64,000 nt of DNA from Rotaria macrura (lineage: Eukaryota; Rotifera; Eurotatoria; Philodinida; Philodinidae). The stretch is taken from the NCBI GenBank assembly GCA_900239685.1, contig OENT01000610.1, positions 28,882-92,881 on the forward strand, read 5' to 3'. Each line of letters starts with the position of its first letter. Positions within the stretch are counted from its first letter, which is position 1. This document shows, in pieces, positions 23,980 through 37,456 of this stretch. Made by a program: the position numbers and the translations under genes. A model generated the notes under the pieces. The model saw only the letters and a program-made list of their open reading frames with translations. It was not told the DNA's origin and did not search any database.

Positions 23980-26089
23980 TTATTTCGTTTTTTTAACACG
24001 AACCAGTTGAACATACGATAGAACAAGGAAACCGATCGTAATCAAAAATAATGCAAGGAAATTTTTCCACAAATCCCAGGATGTTGAATAGTCAACACTG
24101 AGATCGGTTAAGACATCTGCACCCGTTTTTGTACATACACTCGTGTTGCTTGAGGAACAAAGAGTTAAACCAATAAATTCATTGATTAAAAGTGCATTGG
24201 ATCCATAGCGAAATATACTGAAATATTGAATCCATTGAAGAAAACTAGGAACCGATGAAATTTCAACAAGAAATCCACTGAACACAAGTATCAATACACA
24301 AAAAAGAGCTGCAACTAAATTGGCAACACCTAAATAAAATGAAATAATATGAAAATTTTTAAATTCAAATGAAATCATGTTCGTGACTTTTACCGTAATT
24401 TTCTACAGAAGCTGAAACAAAAAAACATAACGATGATGCACAAAGTGATATCAGCCAAATACAAAGAAAGAAAATGAAAAATTTATCAGCTTCTCTTTGA
24501 AATCCAATCATAAAATAAACAATGATTGAAAATACCATAGCAGGTACTGTTCTCAATGGTAAAATATCGCAAACCAGTTTTGATAAAAAATAAGTCGACA
24601 CATGATAATAACCACTGACATTTTCATGGATAAATAAAATTCGTTCTTTTATGAATAATTCTAGTGCTGAAAGATTTGAAAACACTTGATTTGTAACAAC
24701 GAAAAAAATCACTCCACTACGATTTTTAACACCTGTCGTTGTTGTAAGACTGATATTCAAATAAATTAAACCAACGATTATAGCCAAAAATATCGATATA
24801 CCTGTCTGCAGTACAGCCAATGTAGGATTTCGAATAATATTACGAAGAGTTCGTTGAGATAAATAGAACATATCGTTAAAGTGAGATTTCTTTTTTGATA
24901 GAATAATTTCATGATTGTTTTCATTTGATGTAGCATGCATTTCTAACATTTGACTTTGAATCGATTTATAAATATCAGACTTTATATATTCGTCACCTAA
25001 ATGAATGCCAACTTGGCTGTCTAATTTCTCTTCTGCCGTTTCGTTTTGTTGATTAGCATTTGTTAAGAATCGATTACTTTGTAATACATCAAGAATAAAG
25101 TCAGCAGGATTATCATGTTCTTCACATGAAAAACCGAATGAAGAAAAGAATTGTAAAACATTATTAGTTGGCCCATGATAAATACAACGGCCGGCAGCAA
25201 TTAAAAACAAGGTATCGAACAGTTTGAATATTGAATATCGAGGTTGATGAATGGAAAAAATGATTGGACCTTTATGTTTCCATCAAATAAAATCGAAATA
25301 ATTTCAAATAATAAGAAAAAAAGAACATAGAATATCTTACGTCCTTTTCTCGATAATTGATGAAGACATTCCATAACATTACGAGCCATCGTCGAATCAA
25401 GACCTATTCAATGAAACATATTCATGTTAGAATCATATCGAAGAAAACAAGTGAAACTTACCAGTCGTTGGTTCATCTAAAAATAGTATCATAGGTGAAA
25501 GAACTAATTCCATGCCTATATTTGTCCGTTTTCGTTCTCCGCCAGATACACCACGTTTAAATTCAGTTCCTACTATTGTATCCGCACATTTTTCTAATCC
25601 TAATTGTATAATAACATCATTGACAATATTGGATTTTTCAATCGGCGATAAATCTGTTGATAATCTTACATTGGCTGAAAACATTAAATTTTCTGTGACA
25701 GACAAACTACCGCTAACAATATCATCTTGAACAACATAACCAACATGATATTTAAAATCTTCGCCTCGTAATTGACCATTTAAAAGAATTTCACCATCAA
25801 AACCTTGTCGATCTTTTCTATCAGCTAACAGGTCAAGTAAGGATGACTTTCCACAACCAGTCGGTCCCATAATTGCATTCATACCAGCACGAAAAATACC
25901 TGATACATCGTTTAAAATTCGTTTTTCAGTTTGTTTTAAACAAGGCAATCGACATATGTTGCAACATGTTTGTGTATTCAAACAATAATTAACTGATTTA
26001 AATGTTAATGTTGAACCTTGAATGTTATTCGTTTCATCAGTTTTATTGAGATTGACTGTTGTCGAGCTTACTCGATTATTTTTACTCAT
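23980..26089 (-). CDS. ABCG-family (ABCG2-like) half-transporter
   Basis: ABCG half-transporters dimerise in a membrane and export lipids, sterols or xenobiotics. Four coding exons (26089-25462, 25403-25341, 25269-24394, 24329-23980) sum to 1,917 nt, giving 638 aa; human ABCG2 is 655. The order is ABC domain first, membrane domain second, as in all ABCG proteins. Seen: Walker A GPTGCGKSS, Q-loop region YVVQDDIVSGSLSVTENL, signature VSGGERKR, Walker B with D-loop ILFLDEPTTGLDS, H-loop SIHQPR, then about six membrane helices from ~24830 to the C-terminus (FLAIIVGLIYLNIS, ALFCVLILVFSGFL) and a basic tail VRVKKTK. A Cys-containing extracellular loop (CSSSNTSVCTKTG) lies before the last helix, as in ABCG2. 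A 5'-UTR intron at 26165-26106 precedes the ATG; a longer start at 26143 would lie in that intron. Intact, no lesions. The substrate cannot be read from the sequence. Confidence 0.92.
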
Positions 26090-26105
26090 TTGTTTCGTTC
26101 TTATA

Positions 26106-26165
26106 AGACAATTTTGAAAACAAAAATTAAAATAAAATATCACAGTTAAGATAATGATTTTTACC
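26106..26165 (-). other. 5'-UTR intron of the ABCG gene
   Basis: GTAAAAATC at 26165 downward to CTTATAAG at about 26106, ~60 nt, just upstream of the ATG at 26089. It has the same size as the coding introns. It places the transcript start upstream of 26170. Confidence 0.6.
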
Positions 26166-26169
26166 TGTT

Positions 26170-29079
26170 CTAGTTTGTTTTTGGAAACAAAAACTTATTT
26201 CAAGTTGTACTGATAATAGAATTGAGAAATAAAATGGTTATATAACCGGACGATGACAAGGCTTTTTTTCATGACTTATTTTTCTTTTAAGATTTTTTTT
26301 GAGAGAAAATTTTCTCTCATCATTACATAAAAACAGTGAAGAAAGGATTTTTTTTCTTTCTGTTTATGTCGTTGTTCATTTGCATAATCGTCGCTACCAC
26401 GAAGGGCACCACAACTGATAGGTACATGGAAGGCAATACTGATTTCGTAATCAACTTTGTTTTTTTAATATCCAACCCATTGAATCTGGTGGGGTTTTAT
26501 TAGATCAGTTTGATAATTTAGATTCCTTTTTTCATGTTGAAATTATCACGAAGTCCTAAATATCGAACAAATTTGAAAACATTCGATAGATGCTGCTCAA
26601 AAACTGTTTATCTTGAGGATGTATGCACAAAACATTTACATATGTTCTAAATTTGTGTGAGTTTCGTTGCTGACAAAGTAATATCTTAAATACAATCATA
26701 AATCAAAAGACCGCTAAAAAGTTCAAAAGAATATTTATAAAAATGGAACTCGAACAACTGAAGTTTATTACGAGAGTACACAGAAAAAATTCGAACTAAT
26801 AGTACACTTGAAAGAGAAAAAATGTGAACCCATGAGTGAAATGGATATTTTCAATCAGTCGAGCTGAAGTCACTCGCATATTCATAAATCAAACATTCAA
26901 CCATCTGAAAACATTCTGTCCATTTTAAGTAATTTCTATTACGTTTTCGTAAAATTGAATCAGATTTTAATAGACAAACGATAGTCATGATTACCATAAT
27001 TTTGATTTTTAGATCACAGCAAAGAGAAAGCCATATTCACATCTTCAAATTACCAATATCGGCAGCTAACAAAGGTAGTTCTACGAATCAATGAGAAGAT
27101 GGAAGTATGACTTCTCATTCGAATACCTTGAAGACACTTTTCGTATAGGAAAACACGAGCCAGTCAACGATGCAGCTCATCTGGCCTTGATGAGAAAATC
27201 TTGCCCTGGTTTGCTTGAAAAAAATACAAGTGGTTTAAATTCAGATATGGCACAAGATTCGATTAAGGACTTACACAACAGTCACATTCAAAATTTGTAA
27301 TCAATCTACAATTTTAGTGAGCCATTTCAATCTTACTACATATAGTTAAAACTGATTCACTCGTCTGTTCATAATAAGTAGCCTAGTAGTAAACGAGATT
27401 TTAGCAGCCTCCACTTGTTTTGATCAACGTAAAACAAAATCGGCATACATTTTAACCGTAGTATACCCTTCTTCTTTATTAATGGTATACGAAGTTTGAG
27501 TTTCACTAAATCTTGTGGCTACGATTCGCGGAACACTTTTTCGCACTTAAGTCGATCTTCAAAAGTGAAAGAAAGAGTTTCACTAATCTTGTTTAGCTTA
27601 AAAGTGATACGAGACTGAGAAGTATTCCGTATAAAACAAAAGATGGAAAAGATCAAGCATAACATCCATTTAGTGCTTCATTTTGAAAAACTTCGATCAA
27701 CAAAGTCCATATCAAGTCACACATGTTCAGCGTGAAAATCCTATACATATAAATCAAAGTCTATTTATCGCATCGTATTTGAAAAATAGTCATCAATAAA
27801 ATTGATGTGAATGAAAATTATACACAATAACTGCGCAAGACATGCCAATATGATAGTGCAACAAAAACCACGGGCTACAGTAGCAAGAAAAGTAATCAGT
27901 TATAGTCTTCAACTCTGCTTCCTTTTAACAGAAGACAACCATGTCTGTGAACTCTTGTATTCCAAATATTATAAAAGAAGCTCATCGTAATCATAGTTAG
28001 TACACAGAAGAAAAAGCATATGGCGCTGCTGATATTTTACGCAAGAAGTCATGATTCTTCTGAGTTCTTTTATTCTAGATGGATGCTTTATTAAAATAAC
28101 GGGACAAGAATTTTAATCGACAACCCAATAAATAGAATTTGTTTAAAATGCTATTCGAAAATATGAGAAGTTCATGAGAGTGATGGTGATATGAATGATT
28201 TAAAAAGATCAAGATTGACTTCAAAGAAATTTTGTGGCATTGTCAGAATTTACTTGATGAATTGATAGCTTGCAATGACGTGTCTGTCATACAATATTCT
28301 TTGTCTCATGCAACTGATTTATCTTTACAAAAATTTCATATCAAATAGTTGTTGATTAAAAAATTCTTCTTCAAATAAAACTATAGAATTTTATTTGAGC
28401 TATTCAACACATGTCTAACTTCACACTACGAATCAGAGTTTCGAGAGATGTGGTACTGATCTCGCTCTATCTTTTCAAATGTATACGAGACGGAATTGTG
28501 AATGTTGTGTAGAAACTTTAAGCTTTTGAAAAGCTCTGTGTTTTGTGATGACAATTTGAGAAAATTTCTATGGTCATTCAAAAACGTTGCGTGGAAAATG
28601 AGAACCATCTTTTCAAGTGTTTTCGCTTTCAGATGAACGTGAGTGACAACTTTTCAGAAGTTGACAAAATTCTTCAAAACTTCACTTTTTTCGTAAATCA
28701 TTCTCCAAAACATATGGACAACAAAAGTTGAAAAGAATATATGATTGCACAGGTTAATGAATCATTTTCCTATCTAAGCGGCAAAGATTACAACACATTC
28801 GCCCGATAATGATGGAAAGCGTTTAACAACTGAACAATACAGATACAAAATACGCATCCTTAGACAGATGTTCGAAACCAGCAAACTGATATACGGGGCA
28901 GGTATGGAACTTGTCTGGACTTTTAATGACTAGCACTGGTATTCGTCTGAAACACTTGACCATACCGGATCAATCAGTCTTCAGATCCGAGCAGTCTATC
29001 CACAGACCAGGTGGTATGAAATCCAGAGTAGTTCCAACTCTGACAGCGTGCCACTCTAACTTTCTAACAACCACAGCAC
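26170..29079. other. Intergenic, no gene recognised
   Basis: About 2.9 kb. A 69-codon plus-strand frame at 27091-27300 is the longest with protein-like composition; it matches nothing I know. From about 28860 on, base composition becomes more balanced and scraps look coding-like (TRWYEIQ near 29010) but are full of stops; they may be an extension of the TPR relic that follows. Confidence 0.5.
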
Positions 29080-29480
29080 AATACCTCTGACTAAATCTCT
29101 ACTTCTGAACGATCCGAAATTGGCTACTGCCTACAACAACATCGGTTCAGTGTTTTCTGAGCGAAGAATACTCGGAAGTACTCTCATCCTATGACAGATG
29201 GCTTGAAATGCGGAAAATAGCACTTCTTCCGAATTATCCCGACTTGACCTCTTCCTACAACAGCATCGGTTTTATGTATTCTAAGATGGGAGAGTACTCG
29301 AAAGCACTCACATACTACAAGCAAGCACAACATATCTTTAAGCAATTACTGCTATCAAATCATCCTCATTTAGCGCAACTCCAAGGATACACAGAAAATT
29401 CAAAAGAAGTCCAAAAAAATCCAAAAATCCCAAAAAAATCCGAAATTCGCCGTTATCCCCGTGAGAAATATCAAGTACTT
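29080..29480 (+). pseudogene. TPR-repeat gene fragment (kinesin-light-chain-like TPRs), decayed
   Basis: Two to three TPR units of the KLC-like kind are visible: LNDPKLATAYNNIGSVFS, a frame change near 29160, then EYSEVLSSYDRWLEMRK, LTSSYNSIGFMYSKMGEYSKALTYYKQA and SNHPHLAQLQ. No start codon, upstream domain or splice context is seen. After 29400 the frame runs into lysine-rich low-complexity sequence (repeated KNPKIPKK-like). The repeats match the C-terminal part of the ADP-ribosyltransferase/TPR family at 8548-10624, so this is probably the 3' stump of a second, more degraded member. Confidence 0.7.
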
Positions 29481-32288
29481 GATATCTAAAGAGTCTTTAC
29501 ACATTCTATTAGTTCTTGGATTTGTCGTTGAGTATAATGCGTAAAAACATCAATAGTATCGTCCTTTCTTCGATTCTTTACATTGGTTTTATCATCATCA
29601 GTCGTTAGATAAATATTGAGACAGTGTAACAATATGTGTAATCATGCAGTTATGACTAAATACACAGGGCTACCCATCTATTACACAATATTCCGTTAAC
29701 ATAAACATTGACACATACTATTTTCCTTCAACCATTAATAGACAAAACTTTGATATATGTATATATGAAATAAAATTTGAAAATGCGATAGTATCTAAGA
29801 AATCTAAAATTAGAAATTCGTTCGACTGTATGGTATGCATGAGTGAATTACAAAATTATTGCACCGTTTCGTGAATAAAATGAACTTAAAAAAAGAAAAT
29901 TTTGATTTTCAGGATTATTCTATATCGAGAAAAGCATATAAATATTGAGATACGATTGAAAAATTCAATTTATTATACAGACCCCGCAGCGAGGCCCGAG
30001 GTACGAAAACGAAGGATTCTTTCGAAATTTACTGCCAACAACAATGAGAATAAAGACAAATCAGGTGAAAATCGAGCCAACCTTGTACGTGCACAATTCA
30101 GATTTAGATTGTAGCTTTGCCCTAATTAAATGCAGCCTATGAATCCAATAATAATACGCCAAAAAAAACTCAAACTAGTTCAAGTATACAATGGGTTAGC
30201 CTCTAGCACTTCAGATAGACAATTTTTGGCATCACTACAATATCAGTAGTGTATACTGTTGCTCTATTGTCGTTCCAAGTGAGAAAAGATCGCTCTTCAG
30301 CAAGTTTAATGGAAGTAGTACCGATTTCAGAAGATTGTTGTTTAATTTGACTTCTACGAGCCACAAGTTCTCTCTCTCTCTCTGAACGATAGAACACATA
30401 CTTATATGAGAGAGAAAAGAACAAGATATGAACCCGAGAATATGGATCACGGAATGAAAGAGAACGGATTTTGACGAGTAACGATAATAGGTATAATGAA
30501 TAATCAAAGTTACATTAAAACAGCAGAAAATATTCAACGCTATTCATAAAACATAAAAATGGCGTTAGGCACCGACAGGTACACTACTTTCTCATCAAAG
30601 TGGCAACATAAGGCTGAATCAACGGACAAACCATGGTTCATTTGGTAACGCCTAGAGTAAGAAATGAGTACGTTCATATATGTACTATATACAATATCGA
30701 ATTAAGGTGTGCCAACGGACGTTGCACTAATGTATAATATTGTATAGAACGTCGAAAACATCTACAACGTCTCAGTGGTGTTTTGAGAACACAACTCAAC
30801 GATAAAATCGATCAAAGGAATCAACTTAAGTAAAAATGAATGAAAGAATGATAGAAAAAGATCATGAAATTGGTAAGGTTGTTATTTTACAAAAATTAAA
30901 AGGTCATTAATTTTCCGATAGGATGTCAAGTGCTGCTGATTTCATATGAAAATTTATATAATTCACGGTAACTAGTCTATATGACTCGGTTAAATGAAAG
31001 ACTTTCGAAGTTCCTACCAGTAGTAGTATTGAATTAATATTAATTCTTTTATGAACATGATTTTGGTCACAACTAAATCATTTTAATGCCATAATTTATG
31101 GGGCAAAATCTTGCTTGAATTTAAAATACATGCATGAGAATGTCTGTTTCGCGATGAAAAATGACATTTTTTTTTCATTTTCGACATAGTTTCGTCCAAC
31201 AAAAATTTTCATTAAAATGTTGTAATTTACATCATCTTTTACCATATTTTTATTTCATCGATTCCGAAATTTAGTTCACCTGATTCAGCAAAATGTGCTT
31301 CTCATAAATACTCAACGTAATCTAGGACTTGTTTGAATTGATCACGCCTAGCAGATTTGTCAGCTGCGAAATCACGTAATAAAATTCTAGCAGTCACAAT
31401 CAAAACATGCTAGTGTATGGACTGAAGTCATTTGCTATCATATTGATGAAAGTTTTTTTTATCCAAAACAACGGTATATATGAAAAACTAAATAGACAGC
31501 ACTATATAAATATTACTTGACCTATTTGATTTATAAGACGATGAAAATCTTTTGACACATTCAAAATCAATAAATGATACCATGTTATTACAGATTAAAG
31601 TAATGAAAAGACTGTCAATTGCAACGAAAGTTTTCTACTGTAAGCTTACTAGTTTACTAATACTGGTAGTTGAATCAAGATAATAGTCTTGACTCTTAGA
31701 TACTAAAAGAGAAAATAGTTACAACTGATACGATGTAATTTATAAAATTGGGAATACTCATAACCGGGGTACTATCACATAGAGATACATTTGCATTCTT
31801 GAAATTTCGTTGTATTTGAAATAATATTATAAACTCCAACTTAATGAGTACCCGTCTATATGCGGATCCTTGTTCAAAATCACCATATTGACTTCGAGTA
31901 TGACTTTAGTAAATCACTTTTCGATAGTTCATGAATCGAATTAGCGTTCATAAACGTTCACAGCAACTCATAGCTTATAGCTGTACTTCGTGTAGATACC
32001 GCCAGATGACGTATTATGCAAGACATCATGCTGAACAGTCGTCTGATACAAATTTTTAGAAGCATTCACACAATTTGTCATAGAATAAAAACAATTTTCG
32101 AAATAAATTTTCTAAATCTGAAATCTAATTCTATTTTTTAAATGGCTAATGTGTACTCGATAGCTTCGACGAATTACATAACAAGAATGATTCATACAAA
32201 CGGACTTTCTCGTAAAGGAAAAAAGAGGGCACTTTTTTTGGTGTACGGAACATTTTCTTGTTGACTGAATTGAAGTAAAAAGAACGAG
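29481..32288. other. Intergenic, no gene recognised
   Basis: About 2.8 kb. A GC-richer patch at 29980-30115 encodes a basic stretch (KFTANNNENKDK) of unknown origin. A short CT/GA microsatellite lies near 30370-30382. No exon chain was found. The promoter of SDHA must lie near the right end; no clear TATA box is seen. Confidence 0.5.
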
Positions 32289-35200
32289 ATGAGTTTCTTG
32301 TCGAGAATTCCTTCACGAAATCTCTGTCCAAGTTTAAATTGGTTACGACCAGATGTAAGTTAATTAATTGTAGGACAACAAATATTCCGTTTGTTTTTTG
32401 TTTAGGTGTTAACACGCTCGTTGTCAGTTCAAACATCACAGTCACGTAACACTGACGCTAAACATACGACCGGTGCTCGTGTAAGTTCAAAAAAAAGAAA
32501 AAATCAGCTATTTTTTTCTTTTCATGTTTGATATTAGGTTGCTTCAAATTATAAAATAATCGATCATAATTACGATGCTGTCGTAGTTGGCGCTGGTGGT
32601 GCAGGTCTTCGTGCTGCCTATGGTTTATCTACAGCTGGCTTTAAAACGGCTGTCATCAGCAAATTATTTCCAACACGTAGTCATACTGTCGCTGCTCAAG
32701 TTCGTAAATATTGATAGATATTCGAAATAAGTATGGCAAATGTTCCATTTTATAGGGTGGTATTAATGCTGCTCTAGGAAATATGGAAGCTGATGATTGG
32801 AGATGGCATATGTATGATACAGTGAAAGGTTCAGATTGGCTCGGTGATCAAGATGCAATACATTATATGGCTGAAGAAGCTCCACGTGCTGTTGTCGAAG
32901 TATATTTTTGATATTTAGGTTTTTCGTATTTGAAACATTCATTTGTTATTTGTTTTATATAAAGCTTGAAAATATTGGCATGCCATTTAGTCGAACACCT
33001 GACGGAAAAATCTTACAACGTGCTTTCGGTGGTCAATCATATGATTTTGGTAGAGGTGGCCAAGCACGTCGTTGTTGTTGTGTTGCTGATCGTACAGGCC
33101 ATGCTATGTTACATACACTCTACGGCCAGGTAAATAGTTTTTATTTGAATTTCAACTTAAGTACTATTATTCGAGTTCATGTTTTACACGAGGTAGACCT
33201 ATTGATAGTGTTAAAAATACTTTGGACTTTGGAACATGATGGTAATCGTTGCATTAAATTTTCGATGTCTGATACCAGAATTTTATTTACGAGTAGAATA
33301 GTCAAAAGAATATAATGAAATCAGGAATATCTGTCTACTCTCCATTTATTGAGCAGTAAATGATGTTGACATGTGATGGGAAAAAAACTAAAAACATCAC
33401 CCCGCTAAATTTAAAATACTTCACTTGAAAGCTTTCGAAATCGAAATTATCATTACTAAAGAGATCGATTTACCTGTAACAGAATTTTCAAACATGCAAG
33501 GTTTCTTTTAACATTCAGATGGAGTTCAACACGTCTGTCTAACAGAACTCATCATTTATTATGCTCTGATTTTGAATCAAAATATCAATTGAAAAAGATG
33601 AAAGTTTTGACGCAACTGCTGATTCTCAACATATTCTGAAATTGTCAATCATAAGGAATAGGTCTCTATCGAGACATTGCATTTACAAGGCAACTTATAT
33701 TTTCTCTGAAGCGACAATTTGTTTGTCCTCTACTGAACATTCGAATCGTTACTAGATCTAACGAGCAGATCAAATTCAGTGTAAAGATCATGATTTAGTT
33801 CATCGAAAACGAACTATTGTAAACCGAGTTATAGTTCGATTATTTCTTGGATGACAAGAGCATAGATATAGGTATTGCTAATTATCTGTTGTCTTTGTTT
33901 TAGTCATTGAAATATAATACTGATTATTTTATTGAATATTTTGCACTTGACTTATTCATGAATAAAGACAATTCACAATGTGTGGGTGTCATTGCCATGA
34001 ATCTTGAAGACGGTAGTCTTCATCGATTTCGAGCTAATAATACAGTATTAGCTACTGGGTATCTATATGATTACTTGTTTTTATTTTATTCTTCAAATAA
34101 TTGATTTTTATTCGTACAGTGGTTATGGTCGTACATTCTTCTCATGTACATCAGCTCATACATGTACAGGTGATGGCAATGCCATGGTTACACGTGCGGG
34201 CCTTAAAAATCAAGATTTAGAATTTGTTCAATTTCATCCAACGGGTAAAGAATATTTTCATTTTCTTAAAATTGATTGTTTTTTTTTGTTCGTTTTCGTA
34301 GGTATTTATGGCGCAGGTTGTCTTATCACAGAAGGCAGTCGTGGTGAAGGAGGTTTTCTTATAAATAGCAATGGTGAACGTTTTATGGAACGTTATGCAC
34401 CAAATGCTAAAGATCTTGCTTCACGTGATGTTGTGTCACGGGCAATGACCATTGAAATTCGTGAAGGACGGTTCGTAGAATTTTTCGAAAGTTTTTTTTT
34501 TGATAATTTCTCAACTATTTTCTCTGTTAACATTGATTTAATAGTGGTGTCGGGAAAGATAAAGATCATATTTTTCTACAATTGAGTCATTTAGATCCAA
34601 AATTATTACATGAACGTTTACCAGGTATTAGTGAAACGGCTATGATTTTTTCCGGTGTTGATGTTACTAAACAACCAATACCTGTTTTACCAACGGTTCA
34701 TTATAATATGGGTGGTGTGCCAACAAATTACAAAGGTCAAGTCATACAAGAAAAAGATGGAAAGGATGTTGTCATTAAAGGTTTATATGGAGCGGGTGAA
34801 GCTGCTTGCGCTAGTGTTCATGGTGCCAATCGACTTGGAGCTAATTCACTATTAGATCTTGTCGTATTTGGACGAGCATGTGCTAATACAATTGCAGCTG
34901 AACATAAACCAGGAGAAAAATTTGCCGAACTTCCATCGGTTCGTTGAAAGTATTCAATCAAACACTTTATCACAACGATGAAAATTTTCTTTTAGAATGC
35001 CGGTGAAGCATCGATAGCTAATTTAGATAAAATTCGAACTGCCGATGGATCAATTACAACAGCAGAGCTTCGATTAAAAATGCAAAAGGTTTGATTGAGT
35101 TTTACTAAAAAAAAGAAAATTACTTTGTAATTCTTTCATCAGACTACAGGTATTTTTCATGAAACACATTATTTCGTCAGTTCGAAATGTACTCTAGTAA

Positions 35201-37456
35201 TTTCCCGCCAATTTCAATGATGATGTATCTTCACAGTCTCATATTTCTTTGATACTTGAAAGTTTGTAAGTTTTGAAATGAAACACATTGAACTCGAACA
35301 TAGATAGAACATGATGGAGTCTTTTAGGGTTATTACCAGAATTCTAAGTAATACTCATAGACAACAAGCATTAGCAAACTATGAACAAACTGACTTATAA
35401 TGCATTCCGAAAATACTCAACTTCACATGACAGAAGTACTGTGTGTCTAGCATCATTATGAAAGTAGTCTGACCTGATGATACTTAATACGTATCTCCAT
35501 GGAAGCAATCCATGTTAAACAAAACTAACTTCCTTTGAATACTAGACAATTCTCAGTGATCTCGTTAGTAATGTTTCGACTAAGAGAAACACTATCGTTT
35601 CCCAACTCATTCTAAGAACAGAAACGAAACATTTTCCCCGTCTTGAAATAAGTCCCAAGTGACAGTAAACATTATCTTAGTTAAGCCATTGACGCTTTTA
35701 CTTAAAAGTTTTCGATAAATATTCACTTAACTTTTATCAAATACCGAATCGATTCTAAGCGAGAATTAAACTCAAGATCTCATAGTTCTGCTATCGATAC
35801 ATTAAGTGTATTTTTGTCTATGAAATCTGAAGATTCTTTCATTTATTTTTGGATGAAGATGTGACTGTGTAGATGTAAATATGCGTATTACTTTTCTCTA
35901 AACTCACCCCCTTTTTTTATACAGAGTATCACAAAATAAAGTTTCATTTCCTTTAGATTTATCAATCTTACGTGTAAAAACTAACTATTTACCATAGTCA
36001 TGTGCATACTGGTCATTTTTGAAAAACATATATATGAATGCCTCGTATACTGTTTATTTCGAGCTTATAACTGATTTTCATCTTCAGCTTAACAAAGTAT
36101 TTTGGAGATGATGGTATTGAAAATATTATGCAATCTAGAAGTAAGAAGATCATTCAAAAGAATGGAGTTTCTCAATATTGTAACCAGAAAGTCTGCTAGT
36201 CACACAAGAACATGTTGTTCTAGTCTGTGCAAAGGAGGAGACAATTAATTTCAAGTAGAGAAAAATTGTTACAAACGATCTGTCAAATGTTTTGTCCAGT
36301 TGAAAATGAAAACAAATTATAGGCTCAAAATACATTTTATACGATGCATTCATGTTCCTCTTCAAAAATGATCGCTTTATACATGACATTGGTAAACAAT
36401 TAGATTTTACAACTATTACTGACAAATACCAATGAAATCAAGTTTTAGTGAATATTTAACTTTTAAAGAAATATTCGTATTTGTTTTTTGATCGAACTTT
36501 TGAGACACTCCCTCTAATTGTGTATATGAACAATCGTACAGCTCTATTATCGATATATGATGTTGAACAAAATTAACAACAGTTAATAATAGGGTGGTCT
36601 TATTTATTATGGCATTCTTTTACTTTTGTAATTTACTCTAAGGTATCAATATGAAAAAGATAAGCTGATGTCTGATGCACAGAAAATACTTCTCTTGAAA
36701 GTTATCAACCTAAAAATATAATATATTTGGATTTCACATTTTTCTATTTGGTCCTTGCCACTATGATTAGTCTCACACATCTCTAGTTATGTTAGACTGA
36801 AACCTTATTCATATGATTATTAACAATCCTGAATGTTTGCATGTGAAACTTATTTCTTTCTCTATTTTTAGACTATGCAAGACCATGCGGCTGTTTTTCG
36901 TGAAGGTGAAACATTGAAAAAAGGTTGTAGATTAATGGACGATGTTTTCAAGCTACAAAAAGATCTTAAAGTAAAAGATCGCGGCGTCGTTTGGAATACA
37001 GATTTAATTGAAACACTTGAATTACAAAATCTATTACTAAATGCCATGCAGACCATATATGGAGCCGAAGCTCGAAAAGAAAGTCGTGGTGCACACGCAA
37101 GAGAAGATTTTCCAGTATAGATATCGAAAACATGTTAAACCTTGCATTCGTTTTCATATTTTATGTTTTAGAATCGGGTTGATGAATATGATTATACGAA
37201 CGTAGAAAAAAATCCAATTGCCAATCAAAAGAAAAAACCAATGGATCAACATTGGCGTAAACATACTTTATCATATACAGATCATGAGACTGGAAAAGTA
37301 AAAAAGACATTATAGGCGTAAGCCTTTTTTTGTTTGATATAAAACTACGTTTTTCCGTCTTCTTCTTAGACAACATTAACATATCGTGCCGTTATCGATA
37401 CAACATTGGATCAAAGTCGTTGTTCATCCGTACCACCTAAACCACGTGTTTATTAA
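32289..37456 (+). CDS. SDHA: Succinate dehydrogenase flavoprotein subunit (complex II, EC 1.3.5.1)
   Basis: SDHA oxidises succinate to fumarate with covalent FAD at the mitochondrial inner membrane, joining the TCA cycle to ubiquinone. Thirteen exons: 32289-32354, 32406-32480, 32538-32699, 32756-32899, 32965-33129, 33904-34058, 34120-34244, 34302-34470, 34545-34938, 34996-35088, 36872-37114, 37172-37297 and 37370-37456. They sum to 2,004 nt, 667 aa (human 664), with all phases matching. Seen: an Arg/Ser-rich mitochondrial presequence ([19 protein letters not shown]), dinucleotide-binding [10 protein letters not shown], the FAD-attachment His in [11 protein letters not shown], substrate-site segments HPTGIYGAGC and TEGSRGEGG, and [20 protein letters not shown]. 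The C-terminus ends in the usual HWRKHTLSY block followed by TYRAVID. Introns 5 (774 nt) and 10 (1,783 nt) are long; the rest are 45-75 nt. A polyadenylation signal AATAAA lies at 37658. No lesions. Confidence 0.97.

Noticed and set aside
27091-27300. 69-aa small protein
   Set aside because: Protein-like composition but nothing recognisable, and no supporting signals; kept only as a note in the intergenic entry.
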